From Pseudisothecium myosuroides (taxonomy: Eukaryota; Streptophyta; Bryopsida; Hypnales; Lembophyllaceae): DNA of 64,000 bases. The position numbers and the translations under genes were made by a program. The notes below the pieces were generated by a model, which saw only the letters and a program-made list of their open reading frames with translations, was not told the DNA's origin and did not search any database. The stretch is from positions 1,553,296 to 1,617,295 of the forward strand of contig OX637292.1 in NCBI GenBank assembly GCA_951799445.1, read 5' to 3'. How positions within the stretch are numbered: the first letter of the stretch is position 1; each line of letters begins with the position of its first letter. This document shows, piece after piece, positions 24,815 through 34,884 of the stretch.

Positions 24815-25279
24815 AAGCACTATGAGAAACTCGCATTTTTTTAGACAAGCTGAAAATTATGATGAAACATTTTTTTTGACATCAAGCATGTCACTGTGAA
24901 TGTCTAACAAAATTGGTCTAAATTGACAATGTAAAAACATACAAAAGTTTGAGAAAACACGCCATGTTTTTGGTGCAACGTCTTCACAAACATAGTCAAA
25001 GAAGGTGCCAAAAGTGTACCATGTGGCAACTACATCACCTCCACATAAGCGCCACATGAACGGGCAGTGCCTTTAAGATTTTTTTCACGTAACCTGGAGA
25101 TGATGTGGCAGCTAATGTTGCATTTGACGTCACGCTGTCTGAGAAGATTAATATTGTTTCGACCAACATCAACTTAGATGTCATGAAGAATTATGATATT
25201 TTTTTAGCAACGTCAACAGAGACGTCTAGACATTTTTTGCAATTGAGACGTCAATTGCAATGTCTAGATCTTTTTCTTT

Positions 25280-25412
25280 TGCGACATCAACTTTGACATA
25301 CACTATACACAATACATCATACACAATATGCCATATATTATACACAATATGCCATATATTGTACATCATACACCATATATAGTACATCATACACCATATA
25401 TAGTACACCATA
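25280..25412 (+). repeat. AT-rich minisatellite inside CACTA-like element 2
   Basis: Short units built on the words ACACAATATGCCATATAT and ACATCATACACCATATAT are repeated several times in tandem with small variations. The array lies next to the stem-loop and TATA box of the USE-TATA module. A similar ATATGCCACATATGGTGTATTG stretch follows the module in CACTA-like element 3 near 39906. The repeated words may have expanded from this shared segment. Confidence 0.7.
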
Positions 25413-25427
25413 TTTGGTATTTATGTT

Positions 25428-25526
25428 GCATGGCTTGAAAAGCCACTTATTGTATGTATATTGACATGAGAAAACAAACAATTTATACAAGTGGGGTGGT
25501 AGGAGGGAAGACAAACCTTATGGGAT
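25428..25526 (-). promoter_or_regulatory. USE-TATA module in CACTA-like element 2
   Basis: On the minus strand ATCCCATAAGG (25526-25516) is followed after 28 bases by TATAAA (25487-25482). Further on comes AAGTGGCTTTTCAAGCCATGC (25449-25429). That stem matches the one at 39881-39901 while its loop differs (TTC against TGG). The interval between box and stem is rich in T and ends in a short AT repeat. Confidence 0.45.
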
Positions 25527-25602
25527 ATGTGAAATTTCTGAATTTTACAAAGTTGTCGAAGTTGACATCCCAAAAAAGATCTGGGCGTCTTAGTTGATGT
25601 CT

Positions 25603-25738
25603 TAGATGATATGGCAAAAAACATTTTGACATCTCAGTTGATGTCTTCGTTGACGTCTTAGTTGATGTCTTAGATGATATCGCAAAAAACATTTTGACAT
25701 CTTAGTTGATGTCTTCGTTGACGTCTCAGTTGATGTCT
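25603..25738 (+). repeat. two tandem 68-base units rich in GATGTC/GACGTC
   Basis: Units at 25603-25670 and 25671-25738 differ at only a few positions. Each contains GATGATAT, ACATTTTGACATCT, GTTGATGTCTTCG and TTGACGTCT words. The recurring near-palindromic GACGTC/GATGTC word looks like a binding-site array within the CACTA-like element. Confidence 0.8.
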
Positions 25739-26219
25739 AAAAAAAATTGTTCAAATTCTTAGATGGCATCAAAGTGTGCTAACGTAGCATGCTATTTCAT
25801 CTTTGTTGGATGCCATGTCATTCAAATGCTACGTTAAGTGTCATTTTATTTATTTATTTTGTAAACATGCCACATGGTTGCCCATCTCCTATGTTTTCAC
25901 ATATGGTCAAGGTTTTATCTTAGTCCATAGTAACTTTTACTAACTTACTCATAGTTAAACCAAAAAAAATTTCCAACGTGGCACTTCTATGTTTTCTTGG
26001 ATGTTGTATAGAACACGACTATGTTTTTTTTTATGTCTCTCAAAACACCACCATTGCACAAGACATCAACTTGTTTTACCTATGACATCCGAATGTTTTC
26101 TGGAACATCCAACTCAATTCTACCTCCTATGGTTGCAATCCCATCGTTGTGCTCTTGTTTTGAAAAACATGCGTGTTTGCTGCTAATGTCCAAAAGAAGG
26201 GGGGGTTCCTATAGTGAAG

Positions 26220-27783
26220 GAGAGGTTCGGCAATTGTAACGTGTGCATGCATGAACGTGAGGAGTAATTCGAGCAGGGAGTTGGTTCAATTCACGTTTCT
26301 GGTCTGCGACGTTAGAGAACTCAAGGGAGCTCAGTGTTGGGTCCTGGTAACCAAACTTTACGTTGACAAGTTTTGTGGTTGGTGAGCCGAAGCTTGGAGT
26401 CGGCCACAATTGTGTTCAAAGTTGGAAGATCGATCGAAACTTCAAGTATCGATTCTCAGTTCTTGTAAGTTATTTGGAGTTGCTCCATTCGATCAGCAAT
26501 TCTCATATTACCCGGATTTGCTGGAGAATTTAAGCTTGTGAGGATTCGTGAGCAAGGATGGGATCTGCATCACAAGATCCAACCAGTACCAAGATTCGTG
26601 AGAGTTCTGCCCATCGAATGTCGGGGGGGTGCGTTGCCCAGCATCAGAATCTGAGATCCTCCGCTGCTAGCCATCAATCGCTTGGAGAAGTTCAGTTGCT
26701 GTTCTGTTTTGGAAAGCGCTGACTGGGAGTCGTTTGAAGCACGGTTGAAAGACTAATGCAAGTTACGTGAATTAATCTGGAGGTTGATCAATAGTAACTC
26801 AAAAATGATCTGATTTTTGGACCATTAGGTGCATTCTTCATTTCTAAAATCATCTGGAAAGTCATCCATTGCCCACTTTTTGGTTGCAACGTCCTCACAT
26901 AGCATCCTTACATGGTTAAGGGTCTGTGATTCCATATACGAATTCAAATTACGCAAATTTGATCATCGGTGGTGAGAAATAACTAAAGTTCTTACATATT
27001 CAAGAAAGAGAGATGAGTTCAAGAAAACATTACAAAACGTACAAATAAGTTAAAACAAGGTTTGCCTCCAGAAGTCGATGATACAAAGACAGAACCTACT
27101 TGGGGTAACTTGGGCATTCTGCAACCAATATGGTCACTACACCTAATTACAACCCCCACCTAATTGCATCACAATTCCCCTCTTAACTCCAAAACCTTAA
27201 TTGAGGATAATCATAACCACATTATGAGATTTGTTTGACATGAATTTCAGAAGAATGACAACCCTAGATTTAGATTCTGACCTGAAGGAGTATGCATCGT
27301 GACGAAATTAGGAGCGGGTCGCAATTATAGCAATTATACCAGTACCATTTTCCAAATTTGAGCACATACAAGAGACCACTAGCAAGTATTAGTCCTCCCG
27401 GTACGAACAAGCAGACGTGATCACGTCAGGTACAAAGTCATTCCCCAGACCTAGAAATGAAGTCGTACTTTGTAAATGTTTCTCCGGAACATTTAACAAT
27501 TGCATCTACACCCTGAGTCGATCACCTCTTTAATATGATTGCCCGGGGGTTCCCAAAAACTGAGTTCGTTTGAATGTGACAAGCATTCTTCAGTCAAGAA
27601 TAGTGTGGCAAGTGCGCAGGGTAATCCAGGATGGCGTTTGAGAGAAGCTCATACAGTAGTACAGAGGTCTGAGAGTAAGGATGACACACCGGTATTTGGA
27701 CGCAATTGCCAGAAATGTCGCGGGTCAGGAGAAGACTCAAAATGGCCGGAGTCTCAGATAGTTGCCCAGATGGTCTTGCACTG
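26220..27783. other. unassigned DNA, less AT-rich at 26.2-26.8 kb
   Basis: The first 550 bases are noticeably less AT-rich than the surroundings. They contain a short plus-strand frame starting ATGGGATCTGCATCACAAG near 26558. I do not recognise its product and see no conserved continuation, so it may be a relic of a retroelement or gene. The dispersed repeat occurs at 26801-26874. The remainder shows no recognised gene. The open frame at 27539-27829 runs into the Tc1 terminal repeat and is probably chance. Confidence 0.45.
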
Positions 27784-27785
27784 TA

Positions 27786-29878
27786 CAGTACCCACCAAGT
27801 CTGAACCGTGCAGGCCTTGCTCGAGCTGAAAATGAGCAGTGAACTCATAACTTCAAAATCACACCAAAGACTCAAAAATTTATGAAATTGCAATCTGTAA
27901 AATGCGTTTGGAAGATATAGAAGTCTAGTTTTGTATTACATTAATTTATTACATTGACAAAGTCAAAAAGTACAACAATAGTGCATTTTGTAGCATGGTA
28001 TCTACCATCTTGTACTCCCACCCCCTGCATTAATTACAGCCTTCATTCGGTGAGGCATGCTAGCAATGAGAATGTGAAGAGTCTCCATTGATATGGCTTC
28101 CCATGCCCGCTCAATGCTCTTAACCAATTCATCTTTGTTGTTTGGTCTAGTCTCATTTTGCACGAAGTCTTTTAGAATCATCCACACATTCTCTATAGGA
28201 TTCAAGTCCGGTGAATTAGCAGGCCATGTGAACTTTTTGATCTTATGCGCTTCTCGCCATTGTTTTGGTAAGGTACTCCGATGCACTGGGGCACCATCCT
28301 CCATGAGATGAAGACTTTGAGGATTATCATGCATGAAGTAAAAGCCACTCAATCGACATTGATACACAATGTCCACAAAATCAGCACTTGTTCGTCTATC
28401 GGATGGCATGATAACAATGGGGCACTTCTCATAACCTGTAAAAGCACCCCAAATCATGACAGATGTCCGTCCAGATTTGAAGATGGGTGCTAGGCAATCC
28501 CATGAATAACGTTCGTACGCTCGCCGCCAGACTTTAACTTGACGAGAATTCTTGCCTATCTCAAATGAAGACTCATCTGTCCATATTACATTCATCCAAT
28601 CAGAAACTGTCCAACTCTCATATTTTCTAGCAAAGGCCAATGGATCAGCCTTGTGCTTGTGATTGAGAAATGGCTTCTTTGCTGCAACTCGGTTACGAAA
28701 TCCTAAACGTTTAATCTCCTTCCTTAACGTGCTTGCACAAACTTTCTCACTCATATTTTCTATGATGGATACAAGTGGTATGCGTCTATTTTGTGTAAGA
28801 ATGCGTCCCAGTTCCCTCCTACCTCGATCAGTCAATTTGCAACGTCGACGGACAGCCTTACGAGTGACCACTATTCCTTCATCGCGGAATTTATTCAAGA
28901 CATACTCAACAGTAGTATGTGGTATGCCTAACTTTGCTCCAATGCTACGTTGTGACATGCCTGAACGACTCATTCCAACTATTATGCCTTTTTTCTCTGT
29001 ACTCAAACGACGACCTCCCATTTCTCACAAATCCAGATTACAATCTCACACACTTTTAAATGAAATGCTAACCAACTGAGATGCAATAAGTACCCTGCCA
29101 CAAGCCCACAACATGACACCAACATATGTAAAACATTAGAATGTCAACAATGATCAATTCATTCAAAGAAGATTCATATAAAAATCAGTATTTCAATAAA
29201 CAAGAAACATGAAATCAAATCAAATCCATCTCCATCTTCATGAGCTAGCTAACTTATTGCAGAAGGAAAATGGAACTACATCGTCCAAGCAGCAATTGAC
29301 TGAGCAGCAAAGCAACAATGGATTGAGCAGCAATGGACAGGGCAGTAATGGACTGAGTGAGCAGCAGGGCAAGGCAGCTCAATGGAAGCACAATGTCAAT
29401 GATTGGAGACAGTGAATCAAAGAGTGCACATACCTTCACAAGTCTGTAGCTCAAAATATGCTCAAAATCTTGACAGAAGTTACACAACGAAAATGGATGT
29501 CATTCCACACTCAAGCACCATCTTCCAAAATGACATTTGAAGTGCATCTATCCACTCACAAGCTTCATTTATACAAAATTTCAGCTCATTTCAAACAAAT
29601 CCGTGAACTCCATGTGCTTTGATATTTTTCAAAGTTGTGTACACGTTCAACCACCACAGTGACACATGTTTGCTTAATTGGATTTATCATAGATCTTTTA
29701 CTATATCTCATTAAATGCTTAATGACACTTGTAACTAAAGTACTAATCTCACCTAACACCACTAATTTTAGTTCCTACATTGAACAAGTGAAAGAAAAAG
29801 AGGCGTTCAAAGTCAAGATCCCTGTAGCTTCACTGTGGCTTTCTCCGGTGCTGCATGGTTCAGACTTGGTGGGTACTG
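27786..29878 (-). mobile_element. Tc1-type (Tc1/mariner superfamily) transposon, apparently complete
   Basis: A 2093-base element lies between TA dinucleotides (27784-27785 and 29879-29880), the expected Tc1/mariner target duplication. The 28-base terminal inverted repeat begins CAGTACCCACCAAGTC at both ends and carries one mismatch (27786-27813 and 29851-29878). The inferred empty site is the palindrome CTGTACAG. A full-length transposase frame lies at 28002-29021 on the minus strand. An 857-base leader between it and the right terminus holds no protein I recognise. Near-identical termini and an open transposase indicate a young insertion. Confidence 0.93.
28002..29021 (-). CDS. Tc1 family DD34E transposase
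   Basis: The 339-residue protein cuts and reinserts its own element by a DDE mechanism in the nucleus. The N-terminal half carries helix-turn-helix segments for terminal-repeat binding (GMSQRSIGAKLGIPHTTVEYVL at residues 21-42; a second near 80-105) and a basic stretch KAVRRRCK (55-62) that could act as nuclear localisation signal. The catalytic triad is visible as WTDESSF (Asp149), MEDGAPVH (Asp242) and SPDLNPIEN (Glu277). There are 34 residues between the second Asp and the Glu, which is the Tc1 signature. Typical plant mariner-like elements have DD39D instead. The frame has no stop or shift, and its length fits active Tc1 transposases. The MEDGAPVH wording resembles some fungal Tc1 proteins, as I recall, which makes lateral transfer a possibility. 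Confidence 0.95.
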   Translation of the reverse strand: MGGRRLSTEKKGIIVGMSRSGMSQRSIGAKLGIPHTTVEYVLNKFRDEGIVVTRKAVRRRCKLTDRGRRELGRILTQNRRIPLVSIIENMSEKVCASTLRKEIKRLGFRNRVAAKKPFLNHKHKADPLAFARKYESWTVSDWMNVIWTDESSFEIGKNSRQVKVWRRAYERYSWDCLAPIFKSGRTSVMIWGAFTGYEKCPIVIMPSDRRTSADFVDIVYQCRLSGFYFMHDNPQSLHLMEDGAPVHRSTLPKQWREAHKIKKFTWPANSPDLNPIENVWMILKDFVQNETRPNNKDELVKSIERAWEAISMETLHILIASMPHRMKAVINAGGGSTRW

Positions 29879-30114
29879 TACAGGACGGTGCAGTATAGTA
29901 CAGCCACAATTTGCTGAGACTGTCACCAGTTCACCACCCTCACAATCTCCAGCTCTGCTGAACATTCAAAAAGGGTCCAACGCTGTACACGTTCCTTTCG
30001 GAGGTCACTGAAAACCCTCCCAAGAATCTCCACAGCCGAATTTCATGGAACAACAATAAATAATCATCATAAATGTACTAACCCAGCTCTATGACTCGAT
30101 CGATCTGCAGCTAA

Positions 30115-32130
30115 CTACTCTTCGGCAACTTCTTCAATGGTGAGTTTCTGCGGGCTCACCGAACTTGGAGCTTCCAAGACTTGGTACTGCGCCTTATTCC
30201 TCTTCAAGAGAACATACGTCAGCCAGTACCAGAACAACGCAATGCGAAGCTCCTGATTAATGGCCTTGTTCACGCTGCTGCCGCCGAAGGACAGCCTCTC
30301 CAGCACCTGCTCCCCATCTTGCAAATCAAACGAGTTCTTCGCTTCGAAGTTGAGCCCCATGAACTCGTTGATAGCTAGAGCCTGGAACGCCCACCGGATG
30401 AGCGACACGCGCGGAATCCACCGGAAGATGGCCGGCGTGTTCTCGGAGTTCACGTAGTAGCCCCCGAACACGATGAACACGGTCATCAGCGACGGCCCCA
30501 GCGCCAGTGCGGCTTCCGTGGTGGGCGCGATGGCGCCCACCGTCAACCCCATAGCCGAAGCGGCGAAAGCTTCGGCGGTCACGATGCCCGAGAACGTGAG
30601 AAACCTCTGCACGGACGGGTTGAGGTTTGTCATGGGATACACCACAGCGCCGAAGACCAAAGGGAAGGCGGCACTGACGGGCGCCTCGGCCACCAGCTTG
30701 GCGACCAGGTAGGGGGCCAAGGCATAGCTACCCTTCGCTTGCTCCCGCTGCACAATCGACCTCTCCTTGGGGAACACATTCACCGTCTTGGTGAGAGCCG
30801 CCATGGCCGTGTTGATCGCCGCCACCTGCAGCAGACCCATGCGATCCTGCACCGAGGTCTGCGAGCGGCCCATGCGCCAGAAGATAGAGCCGAAAATGAG
30901 TGCCGACGTCACGGACATGGTCCCTCGCACGCGGTTCGTGGACGAGTCCCGCGTCGTTTGCCGCCACGCTCGTCGCAACAACAGCTGGAATTGCCGCAGA
31001 AAGCCGCCCTTGTTTACAGCCACAGTATCGTGAACGACCATGCTTTCATCGTCGGAATCCTTCATGTAAATCGAAGTAGGGCTTCCTTTCGACGACTTGC
31101 TCTGTTTTCTCGCAAAGGCCTCCACGAACTCCACGACCTTCTTGCGAGTGGCAGCTTCATTCTCCGAGGAACTGTAATCTATGGATATCAAGTCCGCGAA
31201 ATACTCTGCGGGGTTCGTGTGCTCAGGACATGGATGACCTAAATCTGCGAAGTAGGCCAGAGCGTCATCTTGCGCAGGGCCAGCATACACGACGGCCCCA
31301 CTCGAGAGCAGAATTAGGTCATCAAATTTGGAGTAGATCGACCCACGCGGTTGATGAATGGAGCACACCACCGTATGCCCCTCTTGCGCCAGTTTGCGCA
31401 ACGTCTCCATGACGCGCTCCGCCTGGAACGCATCCAACCCAGTCGTGGGCTCATCCGCAAAGATCACCGATGGGCTGGCGATGAGTTCGCACGCAATAGA
31501 CAATCGCTTCTTCTCGCCGCCGCTGATGCCGCGTACCTTGGCGTCCCCCACAATAGTCTCGGCGCATGTCACCAAACCCAGGCGATACAACAGCTCCTGC
31601 ACATACCGCTCGCGAGCCTTGGCGGTCCACGTCTTGGGCAATTGAAGCTCCGCTGCGAGCGAGAGCGTCTCGCGCACCGTGAGCTGCGAGAAGAAGAGAT
31701 CCTCTTGCCGCACGTACGCCAGGCGATGCTCGGACTTGGCGAAGGTCCGGCCATTGATGGACAGCGACCCAGTGAGGCGCAGGCGTGGGGAGGCTGCCAA
31801 CTGGCCTGCCAACACGTTCAACAGTGTCGTCTTTCCGGACCCCGAGGGGCCCATGATCGCCAGCAATCTGCCTGCCTTGGCCTCGCCGCTCACCTCCCGC
31901 AGCAAATGCTTCACCACACGGCCGCGCTTGTCCCGCACGATGCACTCCAGGCGATCCCACGCCACGGTGACGGGCACCACCACATGCGCGTTGCTGATGT
32001 GCTCGCCGTCTTCCAAATCCTCATCCTCGGGCATTGTCTGGGGCTTACTGCGCTTCTTCTTCGTCACGAAGCGCACCGTGAGAGCGGCCACCCCCGCGGC
32101 CACGAGGGTCGCCACGTTCGGGGCCACCAT
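30115..32130 (-). CDS. ABCG7: ABC transporter G family half-transporter, ABCG7-like (WBC)
   Basis: This 671-residue membrane protein has an ATPase domain followed by one transmembrane domain (ABCG order). Such half-transporters dimerise; the substrate is unknown. The N-terminus has a short hydrophobic stretch (residues 5-22) and an acidic segment (34-43). Walker A is GPSGSGKT (94-101), the Q-loop YVRQED (139-144), the signature ISGGEKKR (202-209), Walker B VIFADEP (222-228), the D-loop GLDA and the switch His SIHQPRG (His259). The second half (about 385-650) contains the ABC2-type membrane segments, including IFWRMG, PKERSIV and FGGYYVN. The close match over the whole length to the plant ABCG7 group supports the name. 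The frame is open to an upstream ATG at 32397. I chose the ATG at 32130 because the 89 residues before it look untranslated and the family protein starts there. The coding region has no intron. Confidence 0.93.
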   Translation of the reverse strand: MVAPNVATLVAAGVAALTVRFVTKKKRSKPQTMPEDEDLEDGEHISNAHVVVPVTVAWDRLECIVRDKRGRVVKHLLREVSGEAKAGRLLAIMGPSGSGKTTLLNVLAGQLAASPRLRLTGSLSINGRTFAKSEHRLAYVRQEDLFFSQLTVRETLSLAAELQLPKTWTAKARERYVQELLYRLGLVTCAETIVGDAKVRGISGGEKKRLSIACELIASPSVIFADEPTTGLDAFQAERVMETLRKLAQEGHTVVCSIHQPRGSIYSKFDDLILLSSGAVVYAGPAQDDALAYFADLGHPCPEHTNPAEYFADLISIDYSSSENEAATRKKVVEFVEAFARKQSKSSKGSPTSIYMKDSDDESMVVHDTVAVNKGGFLRQFQLLLRRAWRQTTRDSSTNRVRGTMSVTSALIFGSIFWRMGRSQTSVQDRMGLLQVAAINTAMAALTKTVNVFPKERSIVQREQAKGSYALAPYLVAKLVAEAPVSAAFPLVFGAVVYPMTNLNPSVQRFLTFSGIVTAEAFAASAMGLTVGAIAPTTEAALALGPSLMTVFIVFGGYYVNSENTPAIFRWIPRVSLIRWAFQALAINEFMGLNFEAKNSFDLQDGEQVLERLSFGGSSVNKAINQELRIALFWYWLTYVLLKRNKAQYQVLEAPSSVSPQKLTIEEVAEE

Positions 32131-32400
32131 GGTACCAATCCCCAAATGCGCGATCCTGCCAAACGCAAATGCACAGACAGGAAATTGATGTGGATGAGCG
32201 GGGTAAGAGTGCAGGCAAGTATGCACAACTGAGAGATACGACTGACGAACGCATGCACAGACACTCAGCGAGCGAGAGCTAGAGGAGCCCAATTTACCTA
32301 CCTCGTAGTCACACACAATTAAAAATGAGAGAGCGCGCGTGAGAGAGTGAGACTGGTGGAGGACAGAGGACGTGAGATTGCGGGAAACAGACTCCAAACT
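32131..32400 (-). promoter_or_regulatory. ABCG7 leader with probable 5' untranslated intron and GA-rich tract
   Basis: Read on the minus strand, a donor-like GTAGGTAAAT begins near 32302 and an acceptor-like TTTGCGTTTGGCAG ends near 32158. This predicts a leader intron of about 145 bases just before the start codon. A GA/GAGAGAG-rich stretch at 32320-32360 is typical of plant leaders and core promoters. Both statements are inferences from motif appearance only. Confidence 0.4.
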
Positions 32401-32778
32401 TAACTTCAGATTCTAAGTTATTCCACTCGAAAGAAGGCAGACGACAGGAGAGCCGGAAATAACATATTATATTAACTTACTACTGAAGTTGATACTGTAT
32501 AATAAAATGTGCGATGGGATCCGACGGGGGCAGGAAGGCGGCACTCACAAGGGACTGACGGAGGGCCAGCAAAGCCGAAGAGGTCCGTCGAAGAGCGGCA
32601 CTTTTGTTGAAACGGGAGCTGCAAGCAAAGGGCAGGGCAGGACAGGGCAGGCTCCGCCGCAAGCCATACGCACTCTGACACGAAGCCCTCACGCACGCCC
32701 ATTGGGACGCTGCCTGCGCTCCAGTTTGTCGGTCACCTTCGGATAGGATGCGCTCAACCCAGCCTGGTCCGCAGGACG

Positions 32779-33756
32779 TTAACCCCTCACCGCCCAAGGG
32801 GCCCAAAAGTGTCCTCACACAGTTTCAAGTCCAATTCAAAGTATTGTAACTTTTGCATCCGATGTCCAAATTTGATAAAACTTGTTGAGAAATTTGCGCC
32901 TTCTCTTCTAGTTTGTGTGGTAAAGTTTTCAGATCAATCCAAGAGGTAATGATTTTTTGGAAGCCAATTGAAGTTCACAGGTTCAATTCGATTCACCAAA
33001 GTGCAATTCATGGCTACAACTTCGGGGGCTTGTATCTCCTTCATCCGTTGTTCGATTTCAATAAAATTTGATGGGTTATATTCCCCTTGAAGTCTAGTTA
33101 TTGTGGTAAAATTTTCACGTCAATCCAAGTTTTTTTGAATGTTTGGGAGCAATTCGAAATTCAAAATCCCGGCATTCTTGGACTACAGTGAACTTCGGCG
33201 GCTTGTATCTTCTTCATACAGTGTCCGTTTCCAATAAAAAAATTTGAGAAAGTTGCGCATACTAGTCTAGTTTGTGTGGCTAAAATTTCATATCAATCCA
33301 AGAAGATATGAATGACTGAGAAGCATTTTAGTAGAAGGAGGTTCAGCCTCGTCTGTGTTTTCTGCAACTTTTCTTGCCTATTTTTTGACATTTGCAAGCT
33401 ATTTTGCAAGCACATTGAGTCAATTGAATGATATTTTTTTTCATCAATGTGTTTGTATGCTGGTTTTGAATCACTTTATAGTTTAAAGTTTTTTCGTTTG
33501 ATTAGGTTTAGAAATCAAATTTCGCCTCTAAATGTGTTTTTAGGAAAATTTCAGCATCCTTTTTCAACACTAAAACATTATAATCTCGCAATCTATCTGG
33601 TCAAATGACTTCAAATTTGATACATATCATTTACAACATGTACACTACAAGATTGTACGGTTAAGATCTCTATAGCTTAGTGACATTTAGATCTATATCA
33701 CTTCAAAAGTAATGATGTTTTTGAACCCAAAATGGCCTTGGGCGGTGAGGGGTAAA
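32779..33756 (+). mobile_element. TTAA-flanked piggyBac-type MITE, group C, inserted in a foldback arm
   Basis: TTAA lies at 32779-32782, and the right copy has decayed to TAAA (33753-33756). The terminal inverted repeat begins CCCCTCACCGCCCAAGG on both sides. The interior differs from groups A and B. It contains three imperfect tandem units of about 100 bases at a period of about 170-185 (32844-32946, 33029-33130, 33200-33303), each ending with a TCAATCCAAG word. The element interrupts the left arm of the long palindrome to its right: after removing it, GCAGGACGTTAAATCG reads in register with the other arm. It sits about 650 bases upstream of the ABCG7 start codon. Confidence 0.82.
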
Positions 33757-34884
33757 ATCGTCCCATCCTTTATGGGCCCCGCCCGCCCTGGCTTGTCAGG
33801 GTCTCAGGTCTAGGCAATGGGACCCGGCCAAACATGGGGAGCAGGCGCAAATGCAGAACCGCGATTTGCAGGACACATAAGACAACGGTTTCGCACCTAA
33901 ACGATTTCGGAAACTGCAGAACGATCAGCACTGTTCATGTCCTGCACAAGGCAGCGGTTTTAGGTGTTAGGGTGGTGGTTTAGGGTTTCAAGGTCTCCTT
34001 TTAACTATGAACATATTTACATATCCCACATTGTTTGGTGGACCTCCTACACCCCGTGTGTATATAATGAGTTGTCTTTCCAACTCATACCACAAATCAT
34101 ACATGAAATCAATGGCTTTTAAAGCAAAATGAAATAGATGTGGTGGCATGCCATATCAACATGGGCTTTCAAGAAAAGGACAAAGTCCAAAAAAATTCAA
34201 AGTTTTACCAAAACAACATCCGTGCCACAATTAGAACAACATTTTTAAAATTCTTGTAGAACTTGTAAAAAAAATTGACAACACTAAGACAAATTAAGTG
34301 TCCATTTTGTGCAAGATCCATAGGACGATGAATGGACACTTTATTTGTTTTAGTGTTGTCAATTTTTTTTATAAATTCTACAAGAACTTTAAAAATATTG
34401 TTCTAATTGTGCCACATAATATAGTTTGGTAAAACTTTGAATTTTTTTGGACTTTGTCCTTTTCTTGAAAGCCCATGTTGATATGGCATGCCACCACATC
34501 TATTTCATTTTGCTTTAAAAGCCATTGATTTCATGTATGATTTGTGGTATGAATTGGAAAGACAACTCATTATATACACACGGGGTGTAGGAGGTCCACC
34601 AAACAATGTGGGATATGTAAATATGCTCATAGTTAAAAGGAGACCTTGAAACCCTAAACCACCGCCCTAACCCCTAAAACCGCCGCCTTGTGCAGGACAT
34701 GAACAGTGCTGATCGTTCTGCAGTTTCTGAAATCGTTTAGGTGCGAAACCGTTGTCTTGTATGTCCTGCAAATCGCGGTTCTGCATTTGCGCCTGCTCCC
34801 CATGTTTGGCCAGGTCCCATTGCCCAGACCCGGGACCCTGACAAGCCAGGGCGGGCGGGGCCCACAAAAGATGGGACGATTTAA
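33757..34884. repeat. long foldback palindrome with about 550-base arms
   Basis: The left arm runs from about 33757 to 34305 and the right arm from about 34331 to 34884, separated by only about 25 bases. The arms are near-identical inverted copies, from the GC-rich outer part (GCCCGCCCTGGCTTGTCAGG and its complement) to the AT-rich centre. Outside the TTAA the match continues for about nine bases (GCAGGACG and CGTCCTGC), beyond the MITE inserted in the left arm. Each arm contains a copy of the USE-TATA module. No protein is encoded, and the open frames here are shadows of the repeat. A transcript through it would form a very long hairpin. Confidence 0.9.
34023..34068 (+). promoter_or_regulatory. 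USE-TATA module in the palindrome (mirrored in the right arm)
   Basis: ATCCCACATTG (34023-34033) is followed after 27 bases by TATATAAT (34061-34068). The spacer shares CCTCCTACACCCC with the CACTA copies. The right arm carries the same module in inverted orientation at about 34572-34618, so the two would point toward each other across the hairpin loop. Confidence 0.45.

Larger units (their letters stand above)
24818..26216. mobile_element. short non-autonomous CACTA-like transposon 2
   Basis: It is flanked by AAG at 24815-24817 and 26217-26219. The left end is CACTATGAGAAACTC and the right end, read inward, is CACTATAGGAACCCC. It is 1399 bases with no transposase. The interior is crowded with GATGTC, GACGTC and ACATC words, including two tandem 68-base units, which look like the subterminal transposase-binding arrays of CACTA elements. 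A minus-strand copy of the USE-TATA module lies at 25482-25526. The matching 3-bp flank and termini together make a chance pairing unlikely. Confidence 0.78.

Noticed and set aside
32131..32397. An N-terminal extension of 89 residues on the ABCG protein.
   Set aside because: It is low complexity, matches no family sequence, and crosses a probable leader intron. The start at 32130 matches the family N-terminus.
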